Translations under genes and position numbers: made by a program
The notes under the pieces: generated by a model
Told to the model about the DNA's origin: nothing
Database searches by the model: none
The model's input: only the letters and a program-made list of their open reading frames with translations
Source of the DNA: an uncultured bacterium
Lineage (GTDB): Bacteria > Planctomycetota > UBA1135 > GCA-002686595
Length of the DNA: 17,145 bases
Direction of reading: 5' to 3'
NCBI GenBank assembly: GCA_913058555.1
Contig: CAJXRJ010000067.1
Span: 1-17,145, forward strand
Shown: one piece after another, positions 1 through 6,469 of the stretch
Numbering within the stretch: position 1 is the stretch's first letter
Layout of the letters: every line of letters starts with the position of its first letter

Positions 1-49
1 ATCTACACACTGCATATCGTCGGCAGCGTCAGATGTGTATAAGAGACAG
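1..49 (+). other. Untrimmed Illumina Nextera i5 adapter (artefact)
   Basis: Not genomic DNA. Bases 1-8 are the end of the P5 flow-cell sequence, bases 9-16 (ACTGCATA) match the Nextera i5 index S506/N506, and bases 17-49 are the Nextera read-1 transposon adapter ending in the 19-bp mosaic end AGATGTGTATAAGAGACAG. On the reverse strand it translates to SYTHLTLPTICSV, a tail familiar from adapter-contaminated protein predictions. Genomic sequence starts at base 50, so the contig ends at a library fragment end. The adapter match is from memory of the published oligonucleotides and is exact along the segments named. Confidence 0.97.
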
Positions 50-846
50 CCGGTGTGGTGGCTGCGTTTGAGGACAAGGACTGGAAGACGCGGTATACCC
101 ATCCGACCAGCGGGGGGAATTGGAGCTCGCTTGTGGTGACCCACGAGGGCGGCGCGGCCCTGGCCGCTGTGTCCGGCATGACGCCCACGCACTCGCGGGT
201 CTTCGACATTCGAACCGGGAAGATCCGCGCCGGGGACAAGACCGAGGGCATGTACAGCCTCGCCGTCCTTGACGGCGAAACGAGGATCCTCGGCATCAGG
301 GAGCAGCGCCTGACGGTGATGGACGCTGAGACCCACGCGACCCTGTTCATACGGGAGGAGGGGCCGGGCGGCAGCGCCTGGCTCACCCGCGACGGAGTCC
401 GCGTGCCAGCCCCCGGATTCCCCCCACCGCCGGCTGATCCAGTGCACCTCATCCATGATGGCTGGAGCGCGCCGATCGACTCCTTCGACCCGTGGCTCTA
501 CGACCCCCTTGGACTGGGGACGCCGTCCCTTTCGGCGCTCCCCGAACTGCCGGTGATCGTGAGCGTGACGGCCGTCCACGCGGGGCCCGACGCCAAGGGC
601 CTGGGCCGATTCAAAGCCATGGTGCGCTCGAAGGAGCCCCTCATCGGCGCCGTGCTGACCCTGGCCGACGGCAGCGAGGCCTTCCTGGAATTCGCAGCCG
701 TCCCGGAGTCTCTCGATGGGCCGGCGGCCCACCTGCCACGCTGGATTCCGCTGCCCGCGCTCCCCCTGGGATGGGGCCGCATGCGGCTCGTCGCGGAGAG
801 CGGCGTCCTCAGCAGGCCTCACCTATCAGGGGATGGATGGCTCTGA
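50..846 (+). CDS. Beta-propeller-like protein, 5' truncated
   Basis: The open frame runs from the first genomic base to TGA at 844-846. The true start is missing, cut off by the adapter junction, and the GTG codons at 55 and 58 should not be taken as the start. The N-terminal half has repeats typical of WD40/PQQ-like propeller blades: short beta strands around phrases such as VFDIRTGKIRAGD and RLTVMDAETHATLF, where a value or setting is compared with stored attributes. A proline-rich linker (about residues 118-130 of the visible part) leads into a C-terminal beta-rich region of about 120 residues that I do not recognise. It ends 6 bp from the convergent CAP-protein gene. Function and location are unknown. 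By analogy with the other propeller gene at 6431-7621 it may be exported, but the N-terminus that would show this is absent. Confidence 0.75.
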
Positions 847-852
847 GCTTGT

Positions 853-2265
853 TCAGTCCCGGGCGAGCGAGGAGGCCAGGGCCTGGCTGCGGTCGCGCAG
901 GGCGCTGAGCGGGGCGCGAAGGGCGGGCATCGTGATGGACTCGCTTGCGTTCGCTGCATTCAGGGCGAGCTTCGCGGATCGTTTTGCGCGGCGACGCGCG
1001 CTTCCGTTGGAAGCGACGATCTCGTCGTACTCCGCCGCGAGCTGTGACACCTCGCGAGCTTCGGCAAGCCAGGAGGCCATGAGCGTCCGGCGGGGAACAT
1101 CGTCTTCGAGGTCGGCTTGCTCGGCCGGCCCCTCCAAGAGGGCCGCGGTGATCCGATCGCGGCGTGCCTTCCACTGGGCGGCGGCTTCTTCGGAGGCGGG
1201 TGGCAATTCCTGGCGCGCCGTCACCTGAGGGAGCGCAGCGGCCCAGAAGGCGAGGTCGGAGAGGGCGCGTTTTTGGGCCGCTGCGTTGCCACTGCGTGCG
1301 ACCTTCAGGAGCGCCGTGATTCGCGCCTCCAAGGAGCCGAGAAGGCTTGCGTCGCACTTCACGTTGTGGGTCCCAGGGGGCGCCTTCACACGGACCTCCA
1401 CGTCGTAGAGGGTCGCCGTCCAATCCACCGCTGGGCTTGATTGGGCCGGCCCAGCATCCAGTGCGTAGGCGCCGCTCTCCCAGGAGAGTCCGCTTGGCCC
1501 ACCCTTGAGCGCGACCCGCACGCTCCCCAGGCCTTCGCCGATGCCATAGAACCCGTCGCCGTCGAGGTCGAGATAGATGACGCCGCCGACGAGCCGGTGG
1601 TCGGGCCCTTCTCCGAAGAGCGCAGCGTGCTCCATGCGCCCGTCGCGGTGGGTCACAAAGCCTGTGCCGAATTCGCGCCACCTCGGGCCAAGGATCGCCT
1701 TGCGATGCCCGCGGTTGGCCTGCATGCCGCCGGGGCCGCCCGGACCGTCGTCCACTGCGGAGGCCCAGTGGCAACCTTCGACGCCGCCGTGCATGAAGGA
1801 GCCCGCATTCTCGACGACGCGTCCGTGCTCCTTCGGGTAGCCCGCGTGGGCGGCGCGCGCCGCGCCGAACTCACCGGTGAAGCCCTCGCGTCCCTCGGTT
1901 TCGCGATGACCGAACTCCTTGTGCTTCGCGGTGTAGGCCGCGTGGTTGCGCGCCGCAGCGATCAGTGCTGGATGGAACACCAGGGGCGGCAGCGGCCCGT
2001 GCGCCTCCATCTCGTCCACGAACATCGCCTGGTCGAAGTCCGGATGGGCCGGCCGCGGCCGGAGCGGAGCCAGGCGCTGGCCCTCTGCCGCTGGGTCCGC
2101 GCGCATTCGGTTGACGAGCTCCAGCGCCAGGGTCTCCTCGGAGGACGGCGCCAGCGAGGGACCCAGCGAGGGACCCAGCGAGGGACCCAGCGGGGGATCC
2201 TGTGAGGATCCGTCCAGATGGGATCCATCGGCTGGGACGATGAGAAGAAGGATCTGAGCTATCAC
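853..2265 (-). CDS. Secreted CAP/SCP-domain protein
   Basis: A 470-residue protein. It starts at a GTG (2263-2265) preceded by GAGGG about 7 nt upstream on the coding strand. Residues 1-12 (MIAQILLLIVPA) look like a short signal sequence. Residues 26-41 are a low-complexity LGPS repeat encoded by a 12-bp DNA repeat. The CAP domain (cysteine-rich secretory protein / antigen 5 / PR-1 family, PF00188) spans about 44-220. It shows LALELVNRMRADP, HNHAAYTAKHKEFGH-like helix residues near 107-120, VVENAGSF (150-157) and the diagnostic HRKAILGPRWREFGTGFV (187-204). A DLDGDGFYGIGEG segment (233-245) resembles the acidic turn of SdrD/Cna-B or calcium-binding modules. The C-terminal 170 residues are helix-rich, with many Ala, Glu and Arg. 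CAP proteins are extracytoplasmic, and the bacterial ones mostly have no assigned substrate. The family call is firm and the role is unknown. Confidence 0.88.
   Translation of the reverse strand: MIAQILLLIVPADGSHLDGSSQDPPLGPSLGPSLGPSLAPSSEETLALELVNRMRADPAAEGQRLAPLRPRPAHPDFDQAMFVDEMEAHGPLPPLVFHPALIAAARNHAAYTAKHKEFGHRETEGREGFTGEFGAARAAHAGYPKEHGRVVENAGSFMHGGVEGCHWASAVDDGPGGPGGMQANRGHRKAILGPRWREFGTGFVTHRDGRMEHAALFGEGPDHRLVGGVIYLDLDGDGFYGIGEGLGSVRVALKGGPSGLSWESGAYALDAGPAQSSPAVDWTATLYDVEVRVKAPPGTHNVKCDASLLGSLEARITALLKVARSGNAAAQKRALSDLAFWAAALPQVTARQELPPASEEAAAQWKARRDRITAALLEGPAEQADLEDDVPRRTLMASWLAEAREVSQLAAEYDEIVASNGSARRRAKRSAKLALNAANASESITMPALRAPLSALRDRSQALASSLARD
2151..2198. repeat. 12-bp tandem repeat, four copies
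   Basis: The unit CCAGCGAGGGAC occurs perfectly at 2151-2162, 2163-2174 and 2175-2186, then as a 10-of-12 match at 2187-2198. The unit is a multiple of three, so copy changes keep the frame. On the reverse strand it encodes the LGPS repeat (residues 26-41) between the signal peptide and CAP domain of the 853-2265 gene. It probably acts as a flexible Pro/Ser spacer. Confidence 0.9.
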
Positions 2266-2400
2266 AGAGGCACCCTCGCAGGGGTAGGGCGAGGGGGATG
2301 CTCGCCGGGGATCGATCCACGTCCGTTGGGCCAGCGCTACTGGTCGGCTCTTGGTGCTGGCCCGCCCCCTGACGCGGGGGGAGCATGGACGCGGATGGGG

Positions 2401-2853
2401 CTATTTGATGAACTCCATCGCGCCACCGGGGAGGAGGTACACGATGAGCATGCGGCCGCCGGCGACGGTGGGGACGTGCTGGCTGCCGGGGGATTCGACG
2501 ACCCAGCCGGGGGGCTGGTCCTGGAACGTGGGGGTGCCTTCGAGGGCGATGCACCAGTTGACCTCCCCGTTCGGGTGGCGATGAAGGGGCCCCGCGCCGG
2601 TCATGTCGACGACGTCGATGGAGAAGTCGGAGGTCTCCGGGGTGGCCTTGGCGGCGCGGCTGAACTTGACCGGGGGGGCGCCTCGGTCGGCGACTTTGCC
2701 AGCCTCGAGCAGTTCCTTGAGGCCGGCGCTGACGGCCTGGCCGGCCTCGGAGGCGGGGTCCAGGCGGGACCTGAGGACGGCGACGGCAGCCGCGGGGTCG
2801 GAAAGGTCGACGCCGCGCGCGGCGTCGATGAGTGGCTGGAAGGTCTCGAGCAT
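2401..2853 (-). CDS. DUF4863 / 4-hydroxylaminobenzoate lyase-like protein
   Basis: A 150-residue cytoplasmic protein, ATG at 2851-2853. The open frame continues upstream to about 3846, but that stretch shadows the 2914-5196 gene, and no start codon lies between 2853 and the divergent neighbour. Residues 1-55 are helical. Residues 60-150 form a cupin-like half with HRHPNGE (91-97), PPGWVVESPGSQHVPT (114-129) and YLLPGGAMEF (139-148). H91, H93, E97 and H126 fit a cupin-type metal site. This pattern matches DUF4863, whose characterised member PnbB converts 4-hydroxylaminobenzoate to protocatechuate and ammonia in nitrobenzoate degradation. No other nitroaromatic gene is nearby, so the substrate may differ. 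No Shine-Dalgarno sequence is visible. It points the same way as the CAP gene 135 bp downstream, and it lies 60 bp from the divergent membrane-protein gene. Confidence 0.8.
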   Translation of the reverse strand: MLETFQPLIDAARGVDLSDPAAAVAVLRSRLDPASEAGQAVSAGLKELLEAGKVADRGAPPVKFSRAAKATPETSDFSIDVVDMTGAGPLHRHPNGEVNWCIALEGTPTFQDQPPGWVVESPGSQHVPTVAGGRMLIVYLLPGGAMEFIK

Positions 2854-2913
2854 GGTGGGGGCTGTGGCGCTTAGAACTGGGGCACTTGGGGCCTGGGAGG
2901 TTACTCTCCGACC

Positions 2914-5196
2914 GTGCCGCCCGTCCTCAAACGATTCCTCGTCTTTGCCGCCTGCGTAATGGTGGCGTGGTACGCCCATAGGCCGCTCCTGGGGGCGGGT
3001 TTCCTGGGTTCGGACGCTGCGGTTCTGGAAGACCTGGATGAGTCCTTTAGCGGGGGTGGAATCGGGGCGCCCTGGAGCGTCGAGGCCCTGGAAAATCGGC
3101 CCTTGGCGGCGGCTTCCTTGGCGTTCAGTCGTTCGATTCACGCGAAGGGCGGGGTCTACACACCCGGGGATGCGGGCCGACTCAGGCTCGAGAGCCTTCT
3201 CATCCTGGTGATTGCGGTCTTCGGGGTGCGGGCGGCCGTGATCCGGGCCCTGCGGCCGTGGACCGGGGAGGACCATGCCCGGGCGGCGGGCGCGGCGGCT
3301 GGGGCGTTTTTGATGATGCACCCACTGCTGGTGCCGGTGGTCGCTCACCTGCCAGCGCGGGGAGACGTGGTGGGGCTCGCGGCGAGCGCGTGGTCGGTGG
3401 CGATGTTGCTCAAGGGCCGTCAGGACCGGAGAGCGGTGGCGTTTGGGTCGGCCTTCGTGCTGGCCGTGATTGCGGCCGCTTCGTCCCCGGCGGCCCTCTT
3501 GCTCGTGCCCTTGGGTTTTGGGCTGGAGTTCGTCGCTTCGCGCCGGCATCGGCCCATGCGCGCGCGGCTGAAGACCGGAGTTCAGGTGGCGGGCGGGTAT
3601 TCGGCTGCGCTGCTGTTGGAGTGGGTTGTTCGGATTTCCATGCGGCCGGGCGCGGAGGGCGCTGCAGGAATGGCGGACGTGGGGTTTGATCCCGCCGCTG
3701 CCCTCGCGCCGCCCGCCCTGGGCGTGGTGCGGGCCATCGGGGTTGCGGCGGAGAAGACGGGCGTTGTCGTCCTGCCCGTGAACACGACCGGCGTGGGGAC
3801 GCTGGGCTATGTCCTCGCCGTGGCGGCGCTTCTCGCGGCCCTCCATCCGGGCTTTGTGGCGGCCCGTGCGGCGCCGAGGCTCTGGGGTCGCATGCTCGGC
3901 GGCTGGGCGATCGCGATCGGTGTGCTGTTGGCCCTCGGGATCACCGAACGGACCCAGCCAGCGAGCCTCTCCGACGCGCCCGATACGTTGGCGCTTGCGG
4001 TGGTCATGGCGATTGGCCTGGGCATCTCCGCCACGGCTCTGTCAGGCGCCCGACGAACGGTGCTCCCCGTGATCACCGGCGGGTTGTACGCGCTGCTCAC
4101 GGCGGCCAGCGCCACGACGATCAATTGGGCCGCGGCGGAAGTGGGGGAACTGCACGAGGCGATCCTTGAGGCCGCCGGCAAAGACAATTACGAGCGCTCG
4201 ATCTGGGTCTTAGACCCGCCAAGGGAAATCGCCGGGGTGAGGGCCCTTGCACCCGAACACGACGCGAGTCTGACATCGGCTCCGTTCCTTCCGAAAGGCA
4301 CGCCTCCGATTCAGATGCACGGTGTGCCCGCCGCGTCCTTCTGGCTCTTGACCGGGGAGCCTGAGTTTCAACGGGCGCGGGAGCGCGGCGTTTCGATCTT
4401 CCTTCCGCCCGTTCGGGCCGACGTGGAGGGCGAGCCGCGGGAGACCTCCGTGAACCGGCGCCACGACGCGCTTCTGCGGCGCGAGGTCGTGCGCCTGGAC
4501 CCGGCCAGTCAAGGGACGGCCCTTGGGCCGGGTGGATCTTTCGGGTGGATCGGTGAAGGGGCCGCGCCTTCGGGTCGCTCCTTCGATCCCCTTGTGACCA
4601 GCGCCGCCACGGTGGTACCACCGCCGGACGTAGGGGCCGCAGATCTCATCGGGACCAGTCCCGTGATCCGATGGGTCGGCGGCGAGCCGGGGCCCGATGC
4701 GGCCGGAACCGGCGGCCAGCGGTCTGGGGTCTGGGTCAAAGACACGGACGGTGGCCCGCGGGCGATCTTTTGGCTTGGCGACGATCCACGGTGGTTCCTC
4801 GGCGGGACAGTTCGATCGCTTTGGTTCGCGGGCCTTTTGAGCCAGGCCCAGTCCTGCCAGATCACGTCGTCCCCAGAGCGGCTCCCGGCCGCGGTTGTGC
4901 CCCGGATCATCGGCGAGGATTGGACGTTCGATGTTGCGGGCCTCGAATTCGCGCAGCCCCTGAGCGACGGTGCCTACGAGTCCTGGGTCCTCTGGGCCGT
5001 GGATCCAAAGTCCGGCCGTTATGCCCAGATGGCGCCCTCCGGTGGGGCCAGCGGCCGGCTCGTGGCCGGCGGTGCGGCGGTGCTCCATGGGGAGGAGTTG
5101 GTGTGGTGCCTCGATCGATTGATCGATGGCGTCGTCGTGGCCCGAGCGCGTGCACGGCGGGTCCCCGCCGATGCGGCCCCGGCGCGCGACGAATAG
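2914..5196 (+). CDS. Polytopic membrane protein, GT-C/TMTC-like
   Basis: A 760-residue protein starting at GTG 2914, with GGGAGG about 13 nt upstream. This spacing is long, so a later in-frame start is possible. The first 405 residues contain about ten hydrophobic segments: roughly 8-25, 93-112, 123-145, 152-166, 174-206, 225-241, 296-317, 327-345, 358-377 and 383-402. Between them are an acidic first loop (SDAAVLEDLDESF, 33-45), NRPL (61-64) and HPLLVPVVAHLPARGDVVG (136-154). These resemble the YRPL and HP-x-E-AVA-x-GRAD signatures of TMTC/DUF1736-type GT-C mannosyltransferases, which use polyprenyl-phosphate sugars. The usual double-acid DD of the first loop is not clear. Instead of the family's TPR repeats, residues about 410-760 form a soluble, beta-rich, extracytoplasmic-looking region with no family I recognise. 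It stands alone in orientation, with queF 124 bp downstream. The membrane topology is secure; the enzyme class is an inference. Confidence 0.8.
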   Translation: MPPVLKRFLVFAACVMVAWYAHRPLLGAGFLGSDAAVLEDLDESFSGGGIGAPWSVEALENRPLAAASLAFSRSIHAKGGVYTPGDAGRLRLESLLILVIAVFGVRAAVIRALRPWTGEDHARAAGAAAGAFLMMHPLLVPVVAHLPARGDVVGLAASAWSVAMLLKGRQDRRAVAFGSAFVLAVIAAASSPAALLLVPLGFGLEFVASRRHRPMRARLKTGVQVAGGYSAALLLEWVVRISMRPGAEGAAGMADVGFDPAAALAPPALGVVRAIGVAAEKTGVVVLPVNTTGVGTLGYVLAVAALLAALHPGFVAARAAPRLWGRMLGGWAIAIGVLLALGITERTQPASLSDAPDTLALAVVMAIGLGISATALSGARRTVLPVITGGLYALLTAASATTINWAAAEVGELHEAILEAAGKDNYERSIWVLDPPREIAGVRALAPEHDASLTSAPFLPKGTPPIQMHGVPAASFWLLTGEPEFQRARERGVSIFLPPVRADVEGEPRETSVNRRHDALLRREVVRLDPASQGTALGPGGSFGWIGEGAAPSGRSFDPLVTSAATVVPPPDVGAADLIGTSPVIRWVGGEPGPDAAGTGGQRSGVWVKDTDGGPRAIFWLGDDPRWFLGGTVRSLWFAGLLSQAQSCQITSSPERLPAAVVPRIIGEDWTFDVAGLEFAQPLSDGAYESWVLWAVDPKSGRYAQMAPSGGASGRLVAGGAAVLHGEELVWCLDRLIDGVVVARARARRVPADAAPARDE

Positions 5197-5320
5197 TCTC
5201 GGCCCGCTGGCGCGGCGAAGGTCCGCCCGGGTCCCGGGCCCAGCGGCCCCCGGGGCGGGGCAGGTCCCGCGTCACTTCATGGGCCACCTGGGGCGGCGAT
5301 TTCGGTACCGTTCGCGCGCT
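5197..5320 (+). other. GC-rich structured gap before queF
   Basis: 124 bp between the membrane-protein stop and the queF ATG. It is very rich in C and G and can form competing hairpins: CCGCTGG at 5204-5210 with CCAGCGG at 5240-5246, or GGGCC at 5236-5240 with GGCCC at 5245-5249. There is no T tract, so an ordinary intrinsic terminator is not shown. I do not recognise a preQ1 riboswitch: no pseudoknot-like layout with an A-rich tail is visible. The queF promoter may lie here, but no good -10 or -35 box is seen. Confidence 0.35.
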
Positions 5321-5671
5321 ATGTCGACCCAGCCCTCCAAAGCCCTCGATTCGTTCCCGAACCCGCGCCCCGGGCGCAACTACGAGATCCGCTTCGATTG
5401 CCCCGAGTTCACGTGCGTTTGCCCCAAGACGGGCCAGCCTGACTTCGCGACGATCCGTATCAAGTACACCCCCGACGAGTCCTGCGTCGAGCTGAAGAGC
5501 CTCAAGCTCTACCTGTGGTCCTACCGTGAGGTCGGCGCGTTCCACGAAGCCGTCACCAACCAGATCCTCGATGACCTGGTGGCCAAGATCAGCCCCAAGA
5601 AGATGACCGTCGAAGGTGACTTCTGGGTCCGCGGCGGCATCACGACCGTCGTGGAAGTGCACCACCCGTGA
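5321..5671 (+). CDS. queF: NADPH-dependent preQ0 reductase QueF (type I)
   Basis: A 116-residue protein. QueF reduces the nitrile of 7-cyano-7-deazaguanine (preQ0) to the amine preQ1 with two NADPH, in the cytoplasmic pathway to queuosine at tRNA position 34. The catalytic motif FTCVCPKTGQPDF (30-42) carries the thioimide-forming Cys34 and the acid Asp41. ELKSLKLYLWSYREVGAFHE (57-76) is the substrate and NADPH region, with E57 and the H75-E76 pair. Length fits the short unimodular type I enzymes, such as that of Bacillus subtilis, not the longer bimodular E. coli type. The ATG at 5321 gives the standard N-terminus; an upstream extension to 5126 overlaps the previous gene and has no family match. 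mnmD starts 30 bp after the stop, so the two wobble-base modification genes are probably cotranscribed. No Shine-Dalgarno sequence is visible. Confidence 0.96.
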   Translation: MSTQPSKALDSFPNPRPGRNYEIRFDCPEFTCVCPKTGQPDFATIRIKYTPDESCVELKSLKLYLWSYREVGAFHEAVTNQILDDLVAKISPKKMTVEGDFWVRGGITTVVEVHHP

Positions 5672-5685
5672 GCGCGTAGCTCACG
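5667..5685 (+). promoter_or_regulatory. Perfect hairpin across the queF stop codon
   Basis: CGTGAGC (5667-5673) pairs perfectly with GCTCACG (5679-5685) around a 5-nt loop. The stem includes the queF TGA (5669-5671) and ends 16 nt before the mnmD ATG. There is no T run after it. It could tune mnmD translation or mRNA stability between the two cistrons. Structure is seen in the sequence; function is inferred. Confidence 0.4.
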
Positions 5686-5701
5686 TCCATCCGCGCCTCC
5701 C

Positions 5702-6469
5702 ATGGAGTTCGCCGAACTCAGCTTCGGGGAGGACGGCACTCCGTTCGCCCCCCGGTACCAGGACGTCTATCGCTCGCGCAGCGGCGCGGGCCAGGGGGCG
5801 CTTGTGTTTGTGGAGGGCAGCGACGTTCGGGGTCGGCTCCGGGCAGAAGGGCGGCTCTCGATCCTGGAGACCGGATTTGGGCTCGGGCTCAACCTTGCGG
5901 CTACGCTCCAGGCGGCGGTCGAGATGGGCGAGGCAGTGTCGCTGCGATACGAGGCGATCGAACTTCACCCCACCTCGCCCGCTGACTTCGAAAGGGCCCA
6001 GCGGGACTTTGCAGAGGAGAGAGTCGTGTCCCCGCACGCGCTGGGGATCGCTGAGCAGCTCACTAAGCTCTACGGGGTGTTGCTCCGGGAAGGGGCGGCG
6101 CGGGCTCTTGTTGCCGGCCACGTGGAGCTGGCCGTTCGCCTCGTGATCGGAGACGGCGCTGACGCGCTCTCGAAACTCAACGGGCCCTACGACGCTCTCT
6201 ATCTCGACGGCTTCGCTCCCTCGCGCAATCCAGATCTCTGGACGGCGCCTGTTTTCCGGGCGCTCGCCAAGCTCGCCCGCCCAGGCACGACGATCGCTAC
6301 CTACACCGTGGCGCGGCCCGTGCGGCTCGGGATGGCCGCAGCGGGCTTTCGCGTCGAGAAGATCCTGGGCTTCGGGGACAAGAAGTTCCGCCTCGTCGGC
6401 GAGTACGCCCCGGCGCCCCACGGGACGGCGTCACCGGGGCTGCGAGAAGACCGCGAGCCCACCGGCTAG
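5702..6469 (+). CDS. mnmD: MnmD-type tRNA U34 methyltransferase
   Basis: A 255-residue SAM-dependent methyltransferase of the MnmC2/MnmD family (Methyltransf_30, PF05430). The family methylates the 5-aminomethyl group of (2-thio)uridine at tRNA wobble position 34 to give mnm5(s2)U. The N-terminal PFAPRYQDVYRSRSGAGQGA (14-33) matches the family's substrate-side segment. LETGFGLGLN (55-64) is the SAM-binding glycine loop, YEAIELHP (83-90) holds the acidic SAM-ribose residue, and DALYLDGFAPSRNPDLW (164-180) is the catalytic signature. It lacks the FAD-dependent MnmC1 domain, so an unfused enzyme is expected, with nm5U made by MnmEG or the cmnm5 group removed by another protein. It starts at ATG 5702, 30 bp after queF, with no clear Shine-Dalgarno sequence. 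Its last 39 bp overlap the convergent propeller gene, and the tail after about residue 238 is not conserved-looking. Confidence 0.92.
   Translation: MEFAELSFGEDGTPFAPRYQDVYRSRSGAGQGALVFVEGSDVRGRLRAEGRLSILETGFGLGLNLAATLQAAVEMGEAVSLRYEAIELHPTSPADFERAQRDFAEERVVSPHALGIAEQLTKLYGVLLREGAARALVAGHVELAVRLVIGDGADALSKLNGPYDALYLDGFAPSRNPDLWTAPVFRALAKLARPGTTIATYTVARPVRLGMAAAGFRVEKILGFGDKKFRLVGEYAPAPHGTASPGLREDREPTG

Noticed and set aside
3..452. Reverse-strand ORF of 149 residues at the left edge
   Set aside because: Its C-terminal tail is translated adapter and the rest lies opposite the propeller-like gene; no family features.
2151..2198. CRISPR-like array
   Set aside because: The units are 12 bp, directly adjacent with no spacers, and in frame in a coding sequence.
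1441..2205. Long + strand ORF opposite the CAP gene
   Set aside because: The reverse strand has a clear CAP signature, and the + frame shows no family motif.
2365..2380. CCCCC/GGGGG hairpin between the DUF4863 and CAP genes as a terminator
   Set aside because: Only a 5-bp stem with a 6-nt loop and no T tract on either strand; likely chance in GC-rich DNA.
2854..3846. Upstream extension of the DUF4863 frame (to 3846)
   Set aside because: Lies antisense to the membrane-protein gene, has Arg/Gly/Pro-rich shadow composition, and homologues begin near MLETFQPL.
5197..5320. preQ1 riboswitch before queF
   Set aside because: The gap is GC-rich and lacks the short hairpin plus A-rich tail of known preQ1 classes. 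A covariance-model search (Rfam) would settle it.
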